Below are positions 36,104 to 44,588 of a stretch of DNA of 64,000 bases, one piece after another. The notes below the pieces were generated by a model. The model ran no database searches, had not been told where the DNA came from, and saw only the letters and a program-made list of their open reading frames with translations. This stretch comes from a bacterium (lineage in GTDB: Bacteria; Patescibacteriota; Gracilibacteria; UBA1369; GCA-2718715), in NCBI GenBank assembly GCA_018662325.1, contig JABJGM010000007.1, forward strand, positions 62,001-126,000, given 5' to 3'. Each line of letters opens with the position of its first letter. Position 1 is the stretch's first letter. The translations under genes and the position numbers were made by a program.

Positions 36104-36499
36104 TTAACTTTTAAATTTATTTAAAACCGTAGTCACAACTCCCCAAACTTCAAAGTCCATACCCTCAACAATCTCAATAACTTTATATTTCTTATTACCT
36201 GGAACTAAAAAAACTCTGCCCTGTTTCTTCACAAAAGTCCTAACCGTAAACTCCCCATTCAAAACCACTACCACAACCTTATGTTCGAAAACTTTAATAG
36301 AGCGATCTATAATTAAAATATTATCTGAAAAAATCCCTAAATCTTTCATGGAATCTCCCTCAACTTTCATAAAAAAAGTTGAATCTTTTTGTTTAATTAA
36401 GAATTTATTTAAATCTAAATTATCTTCAATATAGTCATCAGCAGGAGAAGGAAAACCAGCAGAAACACAAGATGTCAGAAGTGGCAATTTAATATTCAT
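36104..36499 (-). CDS. umuD: UmuD-like protein with catalytic Lys replaced by Arg
   Basis: UmuD normally cleaves itself (Ser-Lys dyad) after contact with RecA filaments to yield UmuD', the partner of UmuC. The 131-residue protein aligns closely with the family: cleavage site Ala14-Gly15 in [11 protein letters not shown] and the nucleophile Ser50 in VEGDSMKD. The residue equivalent to E. coli Lys97 is Arg87 (NGEFTVRTF; codon AGG at 36239-36241). Arg cannot easily act as the general base, so cleavage may be slow or absent. It is upstream of umuC in one operon. Confidence 0.92.
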   Translation of the reverse strand: MNIKLPLLTSCVSAGFPSPADDYIEDNLDLNKFLIKQKDSTFFMKVEGDSMKDLGIFSDNILIIDRSIKVFEHKVVVVVLNGEFTVRTFVKKQGRVFLVPGNKKYKVIEIVEGMDFEVWGVVTTVLNKFKS

Positions 36500-36512
36500 T
36501 TTTACATATTAG

Positions 36513-36524
36513 GTGTGTACACAC
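36513..36524. promoter_or_regulatory. palindromic candidate SOS operator upstream of umuDC
   Basis: GTGTGTACACAC is a perfect 12-bp palindrome 14 nt upstream of the umuD start. On the minus strand it lies directly before TAATAT, a probable -10, so a bound repressor would block RNA polymerase. Position and symmetry suggest a LexA-type operator. No LexA gene is in the window and I see no second copy. Confidence 0.5.
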
Positions 36525-36604
36525 TCACCATATCACACCCCTCAAAAACCCACAAGTCTTTTCCTAAGAAAATTTAATTCAAAGAAAGACAAACTTCAAG
36601 CAAC

Positions 36605-36633
36605 TTGACAAAAAACCATAACCTATCTATGTT
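36605..36633 (+). promoter_or_regulatory. promoter of the orphan gene at 36.7 kb
   Basis: A perfect TTGACA (36605-36610) and TATGTT (36628-36633) are 17 nt apart, giving a leader of about 14 nt before the ATG at 36654. Confidence 0.6.
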
Positions 36634-36653
36634 TTGGAAAATTAATATATAAC

Positions 36654-37229
36654 ATGAACTATAAAAACAACCTAAAAAAGCTAAATCCAAAACACACAGA
36701 GGTATCTTACTTTGAATCATCAAATTGCACATCTGTAAGACTAGAAAGACCACACCCATTTATAAAAGAACCTTTAACAAACATAACACCAGAAGGAGAA
36801 GAAGAAAAATTTACAATTAAACAATATGTTAGATTCAATATTCAAAATGAATCACAAGAAATTAAAAGCATAATAACCCAGGAACAAAAAGAGATAATCC
36901 AAGCAATTTTACATAAGCCAAACTCTCATGCTCTTGAACTATTAATTGATAGACTTTTTGAGATACAACAAGACTACGAAACTAAATCTCACATTCCAGA
37001 AGTTAATTATTTAAGCGGCCTAACTTCAATATTACTATCATACGGATTACAAGAAGATTATATCAACCAAGCCTTTGAAAACAATCACAGCTTAGAACAA
37101 GCAGTAATCATAACGTTTCACTTTTACTTATTTCAAATACTTTTAAAGACAACAAAACACCTTTCTCAATGCATATATAAAGTAAGTAAAAATTACCAAT
37201 ATGCAAAATCTAAAGACTCCAATCAATAG
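36654..37229 (+). CDS. hypothetical protein divergent from umuDC
   Basis: I do not recognise this 191-residue protein. The N-terminal 65 residues are polar, and the rest is helical with a hydrophobic stretch near residues 155-170 (AVIITFHFYLFQILL) that could be a buried or membrane helix. It is divergent from umuD. Its 3' end overlaps the convergent ung gene by 20 nt. Confidence 0.6.
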   Translation: MNYKNNLKKLNPKHTEVSYFESSNCTSVRLERPHPFIKEPLTNITPEGEEEKFTIKQYVRFNIQNESQEIKSIITQEQKEIIQAILHKPNSHALELLIDRLFEIQQDYETKSHIPEVNYLSGLTSILLSYGLQEDYINQAFENNHSLEQAVIITFHFYLFQILLKTTKHLSQCIYKVSKNYQYAKSKDSNQ

Positions 37230-37854
37230 AATTATTTAAAAATTGATTAGCTTTCAAAAAGTGACCACATCCTTTAAAACTATGTCTTACAGATAAAGGT
37301 GAAGGATGTGAAGCTTCTAAAACCAAATGCTTTGATTCACAAATTAAAGCTTTTTTTGACCTAGCAAAATTACCCCAAAGCATAAAAACCAGATTTTTCT
37401 TATGTTCAGAAATATACTTAATCACAAAATCCGTCCACAAATCCCATTTTAAATTTTTATGACTCATCGGCTCGCCCTCAAGTACACTCAAAGCTGAATT
37501 TAAAAGCAAAACTCCCTGCTGAGCCCAATTAGTCAAATCACCTGAATCCCAAGAAACATCAACCCCTTCACTCTCTAATTCCTTGTAAATATTTCTTAAA
37601 CTCGGTGGAACCTTAACTCCTTTAGAAACAGAAAATGCAAGACCATTGGCTTGTCCTTCTCCGTGATAAGGATCCTGTCCCAAAATCACAACTTTTAAAT
37701 CCTCAAAAGAACATAGCTCAAAAGCTTTCAGCAAATTTTCCTGCAAAGGAAAAACCGTTTTTAACTTAGCCACTTTTTGATAAGCATCAAATGCATTTTC
37801 AAAATCCTGATTAAATATCTCCGCAGGCCATTTTATTTTATTTTTTTGAATCAT
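37210..37854 (-). CDS. ung: uracil-DNA glycosylase
   Basis: Family 1 UDG that removes uracil from DNA to start base excision repair. The 214-residue product has the water-activating motif GQDPYHGEGQANGLAFSV with the catalytic Asp, and HPSPLSVRHSFKGCGHF with the catalytic His. Its start overlaps a small upstream gene by 17 nt. Confidence 0.97.
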   Translation of the reverse strand: MIQKNKIKWPAEIFNQDFENAFDAYQKVAKLKTVFPLQENLLKAFELCSFEDLKVVILGQDPYHGEGQANGLAFSVSKGVKVPPSLRNIYKELESEGVDVSWDSGDLTNWAQQGVLLLNSALSVLEGEPMSHKNLKWDLWTDFVIKYISEHKKNLVFMLWGNFARSKKALICESKHLVLEASHPSPLSVRHSFKGCGHFLKANQFLNNSIDWSL

Positions 37855-37981
37855 TAGATTTACCTGCTAAAAAATTATTTAGTTTATGCGTAAGCTCTTT
37901 AACTTTTGGATTTTCATCATGCATCTTTCTTAACTTTAGCAACTTTTGTTTAACAACTTGTAAAATTTTATCCTTATTCAT
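37838..37981 (-). CDS. small basic hypothetical protein upstream of ung
   Basis: A 47-codon frame (MNKDKILQVVKQKLLKLRK...) reads into ung with a 17-nt overlap. The peptide is helical and basic, with regularly spaced Leu residues. It is likely translated because the overlap matches that of two other gene pairs in the window (588-604 and 38803-38819) and it fills an otherwise empty gap. Function unknown. Confidence 0.5.
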   Translation of the reverse strand: MNKDKILQVVKQKLLKLRKMHDENPKVKELTHKLNNFLAGKSNDSKK

Positions 37982-38054
37982 TTAATAATGATTTATATTA
38001 AAGTAAATCTATTTTAACAAACCACATTCCAAAAATACATTTCAAAATAATTTT

Positions 38055-38819
38055 TTAAGATGAAAAAAAACTTACTGCTCTTTTCATAGATTCTTTTAAT
38101 TTAGCAAGAGAAAATCCATTTAATTTTTCAAAAGTATTTCTGATTTCTGGATCCTCTTCTTGAAAACCACCCTCTAAAGCAACTCCAAATAAAAAATTGA
38201 AATTTGAAGTAATCATAATTACAGACCTTTGTTTATTTTCATAATAATCGAAATACCGATAATAAAAAACTGGAGGCTTTTTTCTTCCTGTTATAAGTTC
38301 ACTAGCCGAAGGATAATCACCTTCAACATCTTCAAGATTATAAGTATTATTTTGTAAATCTGAAGACCTTCCATTACCTAAATCCAAATCAACCGAAACT
38401 TGATTACCGATTCTAGAAACAATCAATTTAGAATCATTAGAAAAACCACAATCAACTACAATTTCTTGCCCTTGCTGTAAATCAGAAACATCAATTAAAT
38501 CTTCTTGAAAAATACTTGCATCATAAATATAAGTTCTTCCTTCTTTATAAATTACATTCATTCTATGATCAGTCTTTAAAGACTTTACGACCTTAATATT
38601 AAATCCAAAATTAGCTAAGATTTCATCAACTTGAGCAGCCTTATCAACACAATTTGCACCTTCCTCAAAGCCCTCAACAAAACCAAAGTTATGCTGAGAC
38701 TGTTCACAAACAGTCCTTAACAAAAGTCTTCTTGAAGATTTACTACAAACTGAGCTACCGTAATTAGCATTTTTGAGGTTTTCACAAACTTTTAAAGCAA
38801 TACTATTTGATGGTGACAT
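38055..38819 (-). CDS. putative transglutaminase-/NAT-like cysteine protein
   Basis: The 254-residue protein contains Cys57 in NCVDKAAQVDEILANFGF, His85 in TDHRMNVIYKEG and Asp100 in TYIYDASIF. The spacing and context resemble the Cys-His-Asp triad of transglutaminase-like and arylamine N-acetyltransferase folds. Activity is unproven and no wider similarity is evident. It overlaps the GGQ-YaaA gene by 17 nt and is co-transcribed with it. Confidence 0.5.
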   Translation of the reverse strand: MSPSNSIALKVCENLKNANYGSSVCSKSSRRLLLRTVCEQSQHNFGFVEGFEEGANCVDKAAQVDEILANFGFNIKVVKSLKTDHRMNVIYKEGRTYIYDASIFQEDLIDVSDLQQGQEIVVDCGFSNDSKLIVSRIGNQVSVDLDLGNGRSSDLQNNTYNLEDVEGDYPSASELITGRKKPPVFYYRYFDYYENKQRSVIMITSNFNFLFGVALEGGFQEEDPEIRNTFEKLNGFSLAKLKESMKRAVSFFSS

Positions 38820-39945
38820 CTTTTACAAAGACTAAATTATAATCGTTAGATTTTTCTAAATCTAAGTTATAATTATCTAACACTATTTTTCTTAATTTGT
38901 CAACTGTATCAATCTTATTTTTAATAATATAATCTGCAAAAAGTCCTCTAGCTAACTTGGCATAAATTGCAATAGTGGAAATTTTATCTCCTTTAATATG
39001 CTTAAAATCAATATCTACAACTTTTGCCTTTAACTTTTTTCTATCAATAGCCTTAGAATATTCATTAGAAGCTAAATTTATCACAAAATCATACTCAGAA
39101 AGGTTTTGATTCAAATAATTAGTAATTTTTTGCCCCCAAAACTTATAAAGATCCTTCCCATAGGCATTTTCCAGCTTAGTTTTCATTTCAAGACGATAAG
39201 GCTGAATCAAATCACAAGGTTTTAATAAACCATAAAAACCACTAATAATCCCCAGTCTCACATTTGCAAAGTCTAAATCCTCCTGATTATAGTTGATAGC
39301 ATCAATATGCTTGTAAACATCACCTTTGAATGCCAAAATTGCAGGCAAACTTCTTTGATTGTAATCCAAGGAAAAATCCTGAAATCTTTGAAAGTTTAAA
39401 ATTGCAATTTTATCAGAAACCGACATTAAATTTGCAATCTCCGGAACATCTTTATCTTTTAAAATACTCAATAATTGCGTAGTTTCCTCAAAAAAAGAGG
39501 GTTTTGCACATAAATTGTGGAAAACTTGTGGACAACTTTGTTCAAAGTTTTGAGTTTTACTTGGCGATAAAATCATAAATAATTTTGAATTTTGCATATT
39601 TTCTAACTTATTTTTAGTTTTAGATTCTCTTCTTTTCTTATTTTTTCTAATTTTTTCAAATTTTAACTGTTTTTCAGACTTTTTACCAAGTTTTTTTTCT
39701 TCAATTTTATCAACCAAAAGCCGCATAGCCGTTTTTAAATTGGCTTCTTTAATCCTATAACGCTGACATTTCACAAATAAACCCGTTGGCAAATGTTTAA
39801 CAAAAGCACAGCTCGAAGTCTTATTTTGCTTTTGCCCACCTTTTCCGGTTCCTCTAACAAAGTTAACCTCAAAATCCGATTCCAAAATCTCCAACTTCTG
39901 AATTTTCCCAAGCGTCTTCGGCTTTAAATCTCTAAATATATCCAT
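38803..39945 (-). CDS. fusion of a GGQ ribosome-rescue domain and a YaaA domain
   Basis: The 380-residue protein joins two known domains. Residues ~15-85 are a class I release-factor-like GGQ domain of the ArfB/MTRFR type (NFVRGTGKGGQKQNKTSS, GGQ at 36-38, then LPTGLFVKCQRYRI) followed by a very Lys/Arg-rich tail (~87-115) like the ribosome-entry tail of ArfB. Residues ~122-375 are YaaA/DUF328 (MILSPSKTQNF, FKGDVYKHID, GIISGFYGLLKPCDLIQPYRLEM), a protein linked to peroxide stress and DNA binding. Codon-recognition domains of true RFs are absent. The ORF is continuous. An internal ATG (residue 117) could also give YaaA alone. Confidence 0.88.
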   Translation of the reverse strand: MDIFRDLKPKTLGKIQKLEILESDFEVNFVRGTGKGGQKQNKTSSCAFVKHLPTGLFVKCQRYRIKEANLKTAMRLLVDKIEEKKLGKKSEKQLKFEKIRKNKKRRESKTKNKLENMQNSKLFMILSPSKTQNFEQSCPQVFHNLCAKPSFFEETTQLLSILKDKDVPEIANLMSVSDKIAILNFQRFQDFSLDYNQRSLPAILAFKGDVYKHIDAINYNQEDLDFANVRLGIISGFYGLLKPCDLIQPYRLEMKTKLENAYGKDLYKFWGQKITNYLNQNLSEYDFVINLASNEYSKAIDRKKLKAKVVDIDFKHIKGDKISTIAIYAKLARGLFADYIIKNKIDTVDKLRKIVLDNYNLDLEKSNDYNLVFVKDVTIK

Positions 39946-40011
39946 TAATCAATCTTAAGTAAGTATTTTAACTGCAACTACATTACAAACATTTAAACCA
40001 ATTTTCAAATA

Positions 40012-40992
40012 TTACTCAGCCAATCTCTCCTTTAAAAATTCAATAATATCGTATTCTGCAGCATCTACCCCTTTTTCATCAGCAACAAAAACTGATAACC
40101 AATCTCCAAAGTTCACCAAATACATTGTGTTTTCAATTAAGGAATCTCCTAAACTCCAAACATTAAATATATCATCTGTATATTTCCCATAGATTTCTTG
40201 AGAAATTTCAGAACGCTTTGAATTTTGTAAAAACTCACTTGGAGTTCTAAAATTAATGACCAGCAAATTATCAGTATTGGTTCTCCATCCAAGAATTTCA
40301 TTGTGATTCATTTCTGGAATCACATTTGACCAACCTAATGTTTTAGAATTTTCATTTAATTGCTGTTTTATTCGATTCCCTACTCCCTCATAGCCTTTCA
40401 TTACATATAAAACAGGAGTTTTATTACCTAATTGCTTTGCAATTTCTAAAGCTTGCTTTTGAATTTTCTCTTGATTGTCAATTAAAACCTGAATCGATTT
40501 TTCAAACTCAGTATAAAATTTATCAGAAATCAGTCCATATTTTTCTAAAATAGACATCACACAAATCATAGAAAAATTAAACATCGCTCTTGGAGCATTT
40601 CCAGAAGGTAAAATTAAATGATTTAAATTTTTATCTTTCGCAAATTCCAACAAACTTCCTCCACTACTTATTACAGCAATTTCTGCTTTTTTCTCAAACG
40701 CTTGTTTGAAAGCCGATAAAGTTTCTTCTGTGTTACCAGAATAAGATGAAACAATCACCAAAGTTTTATGATTCACAAAAGCCGGAATATGATAATCCTT
40801 ACACAAAACCAATGGAATTTTAAGCTCATCATGCACCAAATCCTTAACTACAGATCCTGCAATACCAGATCCCCCAAGCCCACAAATTAAAACATTATCA
40901 AATTTTTTATGAGTATCATGGAACTTACTTTCGTCTACAATTTTCAAAGCTTCTAAAATTTGTGCTTCAAAGCCAGCCACTATTTTTTTCAT
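40012..40992 (-). CDS. bifunctional phosphoglucose/phosphomannose isomerase (SIS)
   Basis: The 326-residue protein contains two SIS sugar-isomerase modules. The first has LICGLGGSGIAGSVVKDL and the loop VIVSSYSGNTEETLSAF. The second includes the catalytic region EMNHNEILGW, typical of the PGI/PMI family found in archaea and some bacteria. It would interconvert glucose-6-, fructose-6- and mannose-6-phosphate, feeding glycolysis and sugar nucleotides. Confidence 0.92.
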   Translation of the reverse strand: MKKIVAGFEAQILEALKIVDESKFHDTHKKFDNVLICGLGGSGIAGSVVKDLVHDELKIPLVLCKDYHIPAFVNHKTLVIVSSYSGNTEETLSAFKQAFEKKAEIAVISSGGSLLEFAKDKNLNHLILPSGNAPRAMFNFSMICVMSILEKYGLISDKFYTEFEKSIQVLIDNQEKIQKQALEIAKQLGNKTPVLYVMKGYEGVGNRIKQQLNENSKTLGWSNVIPEMNHNEILGWRTNTDNLLVINFRTPSEFLQNSKRSEISQEIYGKYTDDIFNVWSLGDSLIENTMYLVNFGDWLSVFVADEKGVDAAEYDIIEFLKERLAE

Positions 40993-41070
40993 AAATAATA
41001 TTTAGTTAAAATAATTATTTAACTTTAAAAAAAAAGAGTCAAATTTCATAACTTGACTTAAAGATTAATT

Positions 41071-41679
41071 TTAATGCACTAGCATTTTTTTGAAGTCCAA
41101 CAAATTATTAATCAAATTTTCCTTTGGATAAATACAAATTTTATCAACATAACTTTCAACTTCAAAAAATTCATCTAAATTTTCAGAATAATTTAATATA
41201 GACATTAAATTATCCAAGAATTCATGGGCTTCTAAAGAATCAAAACCAAAATTACTTCGCAATTCATCATTGGAAATTTCATAATTAGTAAACAAAATAC
41301 TTAATGCTTTTGCCTCCATGTTTTCAACAAAGAGCCAATTATCAATACCAAATACAACCTCATTTAAAAAAGATGAATAAACAAAAATTCTACCACATTC
41401 ATAAAAACATGTTCTATTTAAATCGGAAACTTGCTCCCTAATATTCTGTGTATCAATTTCAGAAATCACCTTGAAAACCTTGTTTGGTTTTTCAATTAAT
41501 CTACTTGCAATATTATCAAAATTCAACTTCAAAAGACTCCTAATATCATCAAAAACACTGTTCAAAGGTTCGGGAACTGACTCATTAAAAATCTCATCAA
41601 CTTTCATATCTTTATTTTCAGGCTCTATTTTTTCAAAATCAATAACTAAAGGCTTCCCCGGAAATTTAGGTTTTGTCAT
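41071..41679 (-). CDS. hypothetical acidic helical protein
   Basis: I do not recognise this 202-residue protein. It is acidic, rich in Leu, Phe, Asn and Glu, likely helical, with no signal or membrane segment. In composition it resembles the orphan at 1652-2665, but I see no shared motif. Confidence 0.6.
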   Translation of the reverse strand: MTKPKFPGKPLVIDFEKIEPENKDMKVDEIFNESVPEPLNSVFDDIRSLLKLNFDNIASRLIEKPNKVFKVISEIDTQNIREQVSDLNRTCFYECGRIFVYSSFLNEVVFGIDNWLFVENMEAKALSILFTNYEISNDELRSNFGFDSLEAHEFLDNLMSILNYSENLDEFFEVESYVDKICIYPKENLINNLLDFKKMLVH

Positions 41680-41774
41680 TATAAATGTTTTAATAAATTA
41701 ACTTGTGAAAATTATAACCATAAATCATTACCCGTCAAAAAAAATCACCCAAAACCCTAAAGATTATTGTATTA

Positions 41775-41800
41775 TAAAAAAGCCCCTGCTGTTGAGGCTT
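41775..41800 (-). terminator. terminator of the beta-rich exported protein gene
   Basis: On the minus strand AAGCC and GGCTT pair around an 11-nt loop and are followed by a T-run, 11 nt after the stop codon. Confidence 0.75.
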
Positions 41801-41810
41801 ATAAATCAAT

Positions 41811-42590
41811 CTACTTAAGACCAAGTGTTAAAAAGAAATAGTTCTCACCATCAACTTTTCTATAATCAACCTCAAAAGAGTAACCAAATTCAACTTGTCT
41901 TCTGACTCCATTTACTTGCTTTAAATTGTATCCTACAGAAAAATTAAAATTCTCATCATCAAAAATTCTTGTCCTCATTAAAAAGTCTGAAACATTAACT
42001 CTTAAATCAGCATGCATTCTAGATAAACCAATATACAAACTCTCATTATTATAAACTACAGAAGGAAGAAAAGAAGATTCTACTCCATCAGAATTTAAAT
42101 GAGTCTGAAATTCAAATAAAAACTTAATATCTGCGAAACAATTCAAAAGTAAATAAGCTTGATTGAAAGACTCCATTTGACCATTTTCATAATAAGCACC
42201 TATCCCCAAACGAGACATTTCTAATTGAAAAGGTTTTTTCGAATCAGAAAAATAAGTAGAAGCCATATAAAGACCTGCATTTGTATAATCAACAGGAATC
42301 AAGTAATTAAACTTTCCTCTTACAAAAGGCATAACCTCATACATATGTTCTCTATTCTTATCCAAATTAAGCCTTAATTGCAAACTTGTATAATCAGTAA
42401 ATTCTTCTGCAGAGTTATCAGCTGATTGCTGAACTAAAGCTGGAGCTGTGTCTTGAGCATTAACAGTATCTAAATTTCCAAGCATAGCTGAAAAACTTAA
42501 AGCTAAGCTTGAAACTAAAGTAGTAAATTTTGATGATTTATTTGTTTTCAAAGCGGGTGTATTGATTGAACTTTCAATTTTAAATGACAT
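41811..42590 (-). CDS. exported beta-rich (outer-membrane-barrel-like) protein
   Basis: The 259-residue protein has a basic/hydrophobic leader ending in the signal-peptidase-like site VNAQD (about residue 45). The remainder has alternating polar/hydrophobic strands with many Tyr, Phe and Asn residues, such as LYIGLSRMHADLRVNVSDF, FNFSVGYNLKQVNG and VEFGYSFEVDY, and it ends in a strand (YFFLTLGLK). This pattern is that of small beta-barrels, but a secreted beta-sandwich is an alternative. It has a strong own promoter and terminator, so it is probably highly expressed. Confidence 0.6.
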   Translation of the reverse strand: MSFKIESSINTPALKTNKSSKFTTLVSSLALSFSAMLGNLDTVNAQDTAPALVQQSADNSAEEFTDYTSLQLRLNLDKNREHMYEVMPFVRGKFNYLIPVDYTNAGLYMASTYFSDSKKPFQLEMSRLGIGAYYENGQMESFNQAYLLLNCFADIKFLFEFQTHLNSDGVESSFLPSVVYNNESLYIGLSRMHADLRVNVSDFLMRTRIFDDENFNFSVGYNLKQVNGVRRQVEFGYSFEVDYRKVDGENYFFLTLGLK

Positions 42591-42616
42591 AAAAAAAATT
42601 TAAATTACTATTGTTT

Positions 42617-42644
42617 GTTTTACGTATATTTAAAGATTTGTCAA
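42617..42644 (-). promoter_or_regulatory. strong promoter of the beta-rich exported protein
   Basis: On the minus strand a perfect TTGACA (42639-42644) and TAAAAC (42617-42622) are 16 nt apart. The -35 lies 16 nt past the stop of the upstream gene. Confidence 0.7.
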
Positions 42645-42659
42645 GTAATAAGAATTAAA

Positions 42660-44534
42660 TCATTGCACCAAAGATTTAAACTCAAACATTAACTCCAAAT
42701 CAGAGTAACGCTCAAAATCAAAAGATGGATTCTTTTCTGAAATCTTAAAATGTACATACTTTTTAATTTTTTCAAAAAGGCTCAAACCAATGAAATCTAA
42801 ATTTAAACCTCTACAGATTCCTATAAAATGTATTTTATTCTTAAAACCTAATTTATCTAATAAAAGATCTAATTCCTCTTTACTTAATTCTATATATTCA
42901 ACAATTCCGACAGCTTTGGCTATTAATTTAAAAGTAGCATACTTTTCACAAAAATCTTCAAAAGCAGATGGATCAACCATTTGAAACTTTAACATTACAT
43001 CTTCTAAAAAAAAGAAGTTAACGATTCGAAATAAAGATCTATCTATAACCTTTTGATTTATTTGTTGTTGAATATATTGAGTTAATAACTGCTCTTTTCC
43101 AGCAACATGCATGATAGATAAATATTTTTCTAAATCCTTAGCATTTAAATCTAATTTTAACTTCGAAAGTCTTATCCCCAAAAAAGTAATTTCATCTTTT
43201 AGATCTTTTTTAAAAGTTAACTCCTGAAAATTAATATGTTTACAAGCTAAGAAAAACTCATCCACAAAATATTTTTGAGCACTTAATTCACCTTCATATT
43301 TTTTCATATTTATAATAAATTGATCAAAAAATAATTTAAACTGACTTTCAAAATTTTCATTATCTAAATTAACATCTCTCATTAAAGTAGCTAAAACCGG
43401 AAAATTTCTCTCTATTGTATAATCAAGCTTCTCCAAACCTGTATTTTCTTGATTAAAATCTGCCCATGTAACATCTAAAATCGTATAATCAACTTCATTC
43501 TTTTTAATTGTATAAAAAACATTCCAAACATGTTTTATATAAGCTTCTCCAAAATCATCCTTTAAACCTTCATCTGAACTTTCAGGTCTATATGAATGAT
43601 TATGCTCAAACTCACAATAAGTATCATTCAAAAAGTTAAACTTTAATTGATTTTCTTTAAGGGAATCAAAAACAAACTTTGTTAATCCTGCAATATGACG
43701 ACACACCCCATTTCCACTCCAATTGGAATTAGTATGATTTTCTTCAAAATCCTGAATCATATCCAAAGCTGAAAAATTATCAATTTTAGATGAATCCCCC
43801 TTTTCGCCAATACTATCAAAATTATACTTAGTATGATGATTTACAAAATGCACAGTTAGAAAAATTGCTTGCCTTGGAGACAAACTTCTTAAATTCTTTA
43901 CTTTTAAATCAACTAAAACACTAGACTCCCTTTTAAAGAAATCATCAAAACATTTAAAGATTTTATCTTTTGAATCTAAATCTTCCATACTCTTTTCATA
44001 AACACTCGATCTAAAACGGCCAGACTTTAAAGACTTTAAAAGTCTTTCTGATTCCACATTTATAGCAGTAGGGCTTTCATTGAGTTCTGACTTGGGATTA
44101 AAATTATCAAAAGAAGTAAAATTAAATCCTAAATTTTCTGTTTCAAACTTTAACAAAGGCTTTCCAGATAACTTTGCAAATTTATAAATTGATTCTAAAT
44201 AAAAATCTTTGGCTTCTTTAAAATTCTCAAAAGTTTTAAAGCCCAGTACTAAAGTCTCCTCTTGAGTATTTAACATTTCTAAGCTTGGATACAAAATTTC
44301 AAACCTACCATCTCTTAAAAAATTAAAAGACACCGGACAATTTTCAAAATCCACAAACCCTTCCACACCTAAAGCTTCAAATACATCTTGCTTTAAGGTT
44401 CTAGCTATTTTTTTAGCTTCATGCAAAGAATCACAATAATGCTCTTGAGAACCTTTCAGTTTTCCATTTTCTAAATGTTCTGGTCCAGAAAAAGAATATC
44501 CATCTTGAGATTTTTTAACATTAAAATAACTCAT
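42660..44534 (-). CDS. large orphan protein with transglutaminase-like core
   Basis: The 624-residue protein contains a Cys-His-Asp transglutaminase-like core: GNGVCRHIAGLTKFVF (Cys about 279), KHVWNVFYTI (His about 335) and YTILDVTWADF (Asp about 354). The flanking ~270-residue segments are helical and unrecognised. No signal peptide is seen, so it is probably cytoplasmic. Such cores can be cysteine proteases, peptide N-glycanases or crosslinking enzymes. It ends in TGA, one of only two TGA stops I found. Confidence 0.65.
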   Translation of the reverse strand: MSYFNVKKSQDGYSFSGPEHLENGKLKGSQEHYCDSLHEAKKIARTLKQDVFEALGVEGFVDFENCPVSFNFLRDGRFEILYPSLEMLNTQEETLVLGFKTFENFKEAKDFYLESIYKFAKLSGKPLLKFETENLGFNFTSFDNFNPKSELNESPTAINVESERLLKSLKSGRFRSSVYEKSMEDLDSKDKIFKCFDDFFKRESSVLVDLKVKNLRSLSPRQAIFLTVHFVNHHTKYNFDSIGEKGDSSKIDNFSALDMIQDFEENHTNSNWSGNGVCRHIAGLTKFVFDSLKENQLKFNFLNDTYCEFEHNHSYRPESSDEGLKDDFGEAYIKHVWNVFYTIKKNEVDYTILDVTWADFNQENTGLEKLDYTIERNFPVLATLMRDVNLDNENFESQFKLFFDQFIINMKKYEGELSAQKYFVDEFFLACKHINFQELTFKKDLKDEITFLGIRLSKLKLDLNAKDLEKYLSIMHVAGKEQLLTQYIQQQINQKVIDRSLFRIVNFFFLEDVMLKFQMVDPSAFEDFCEKYATFKLIAKAVGIVEYIELSKEELDLLLDKLGFKNKIHFIGICRGLNLDFIGLSLFEKIKKYVHFKISEKNPSFDFERYSDLELMFEFKSLVQ

Positions 44535-44588
44535 AAATAATAACTATATCATTTAATTATACCATAATTAAAAGCAAACAACAAAAAC

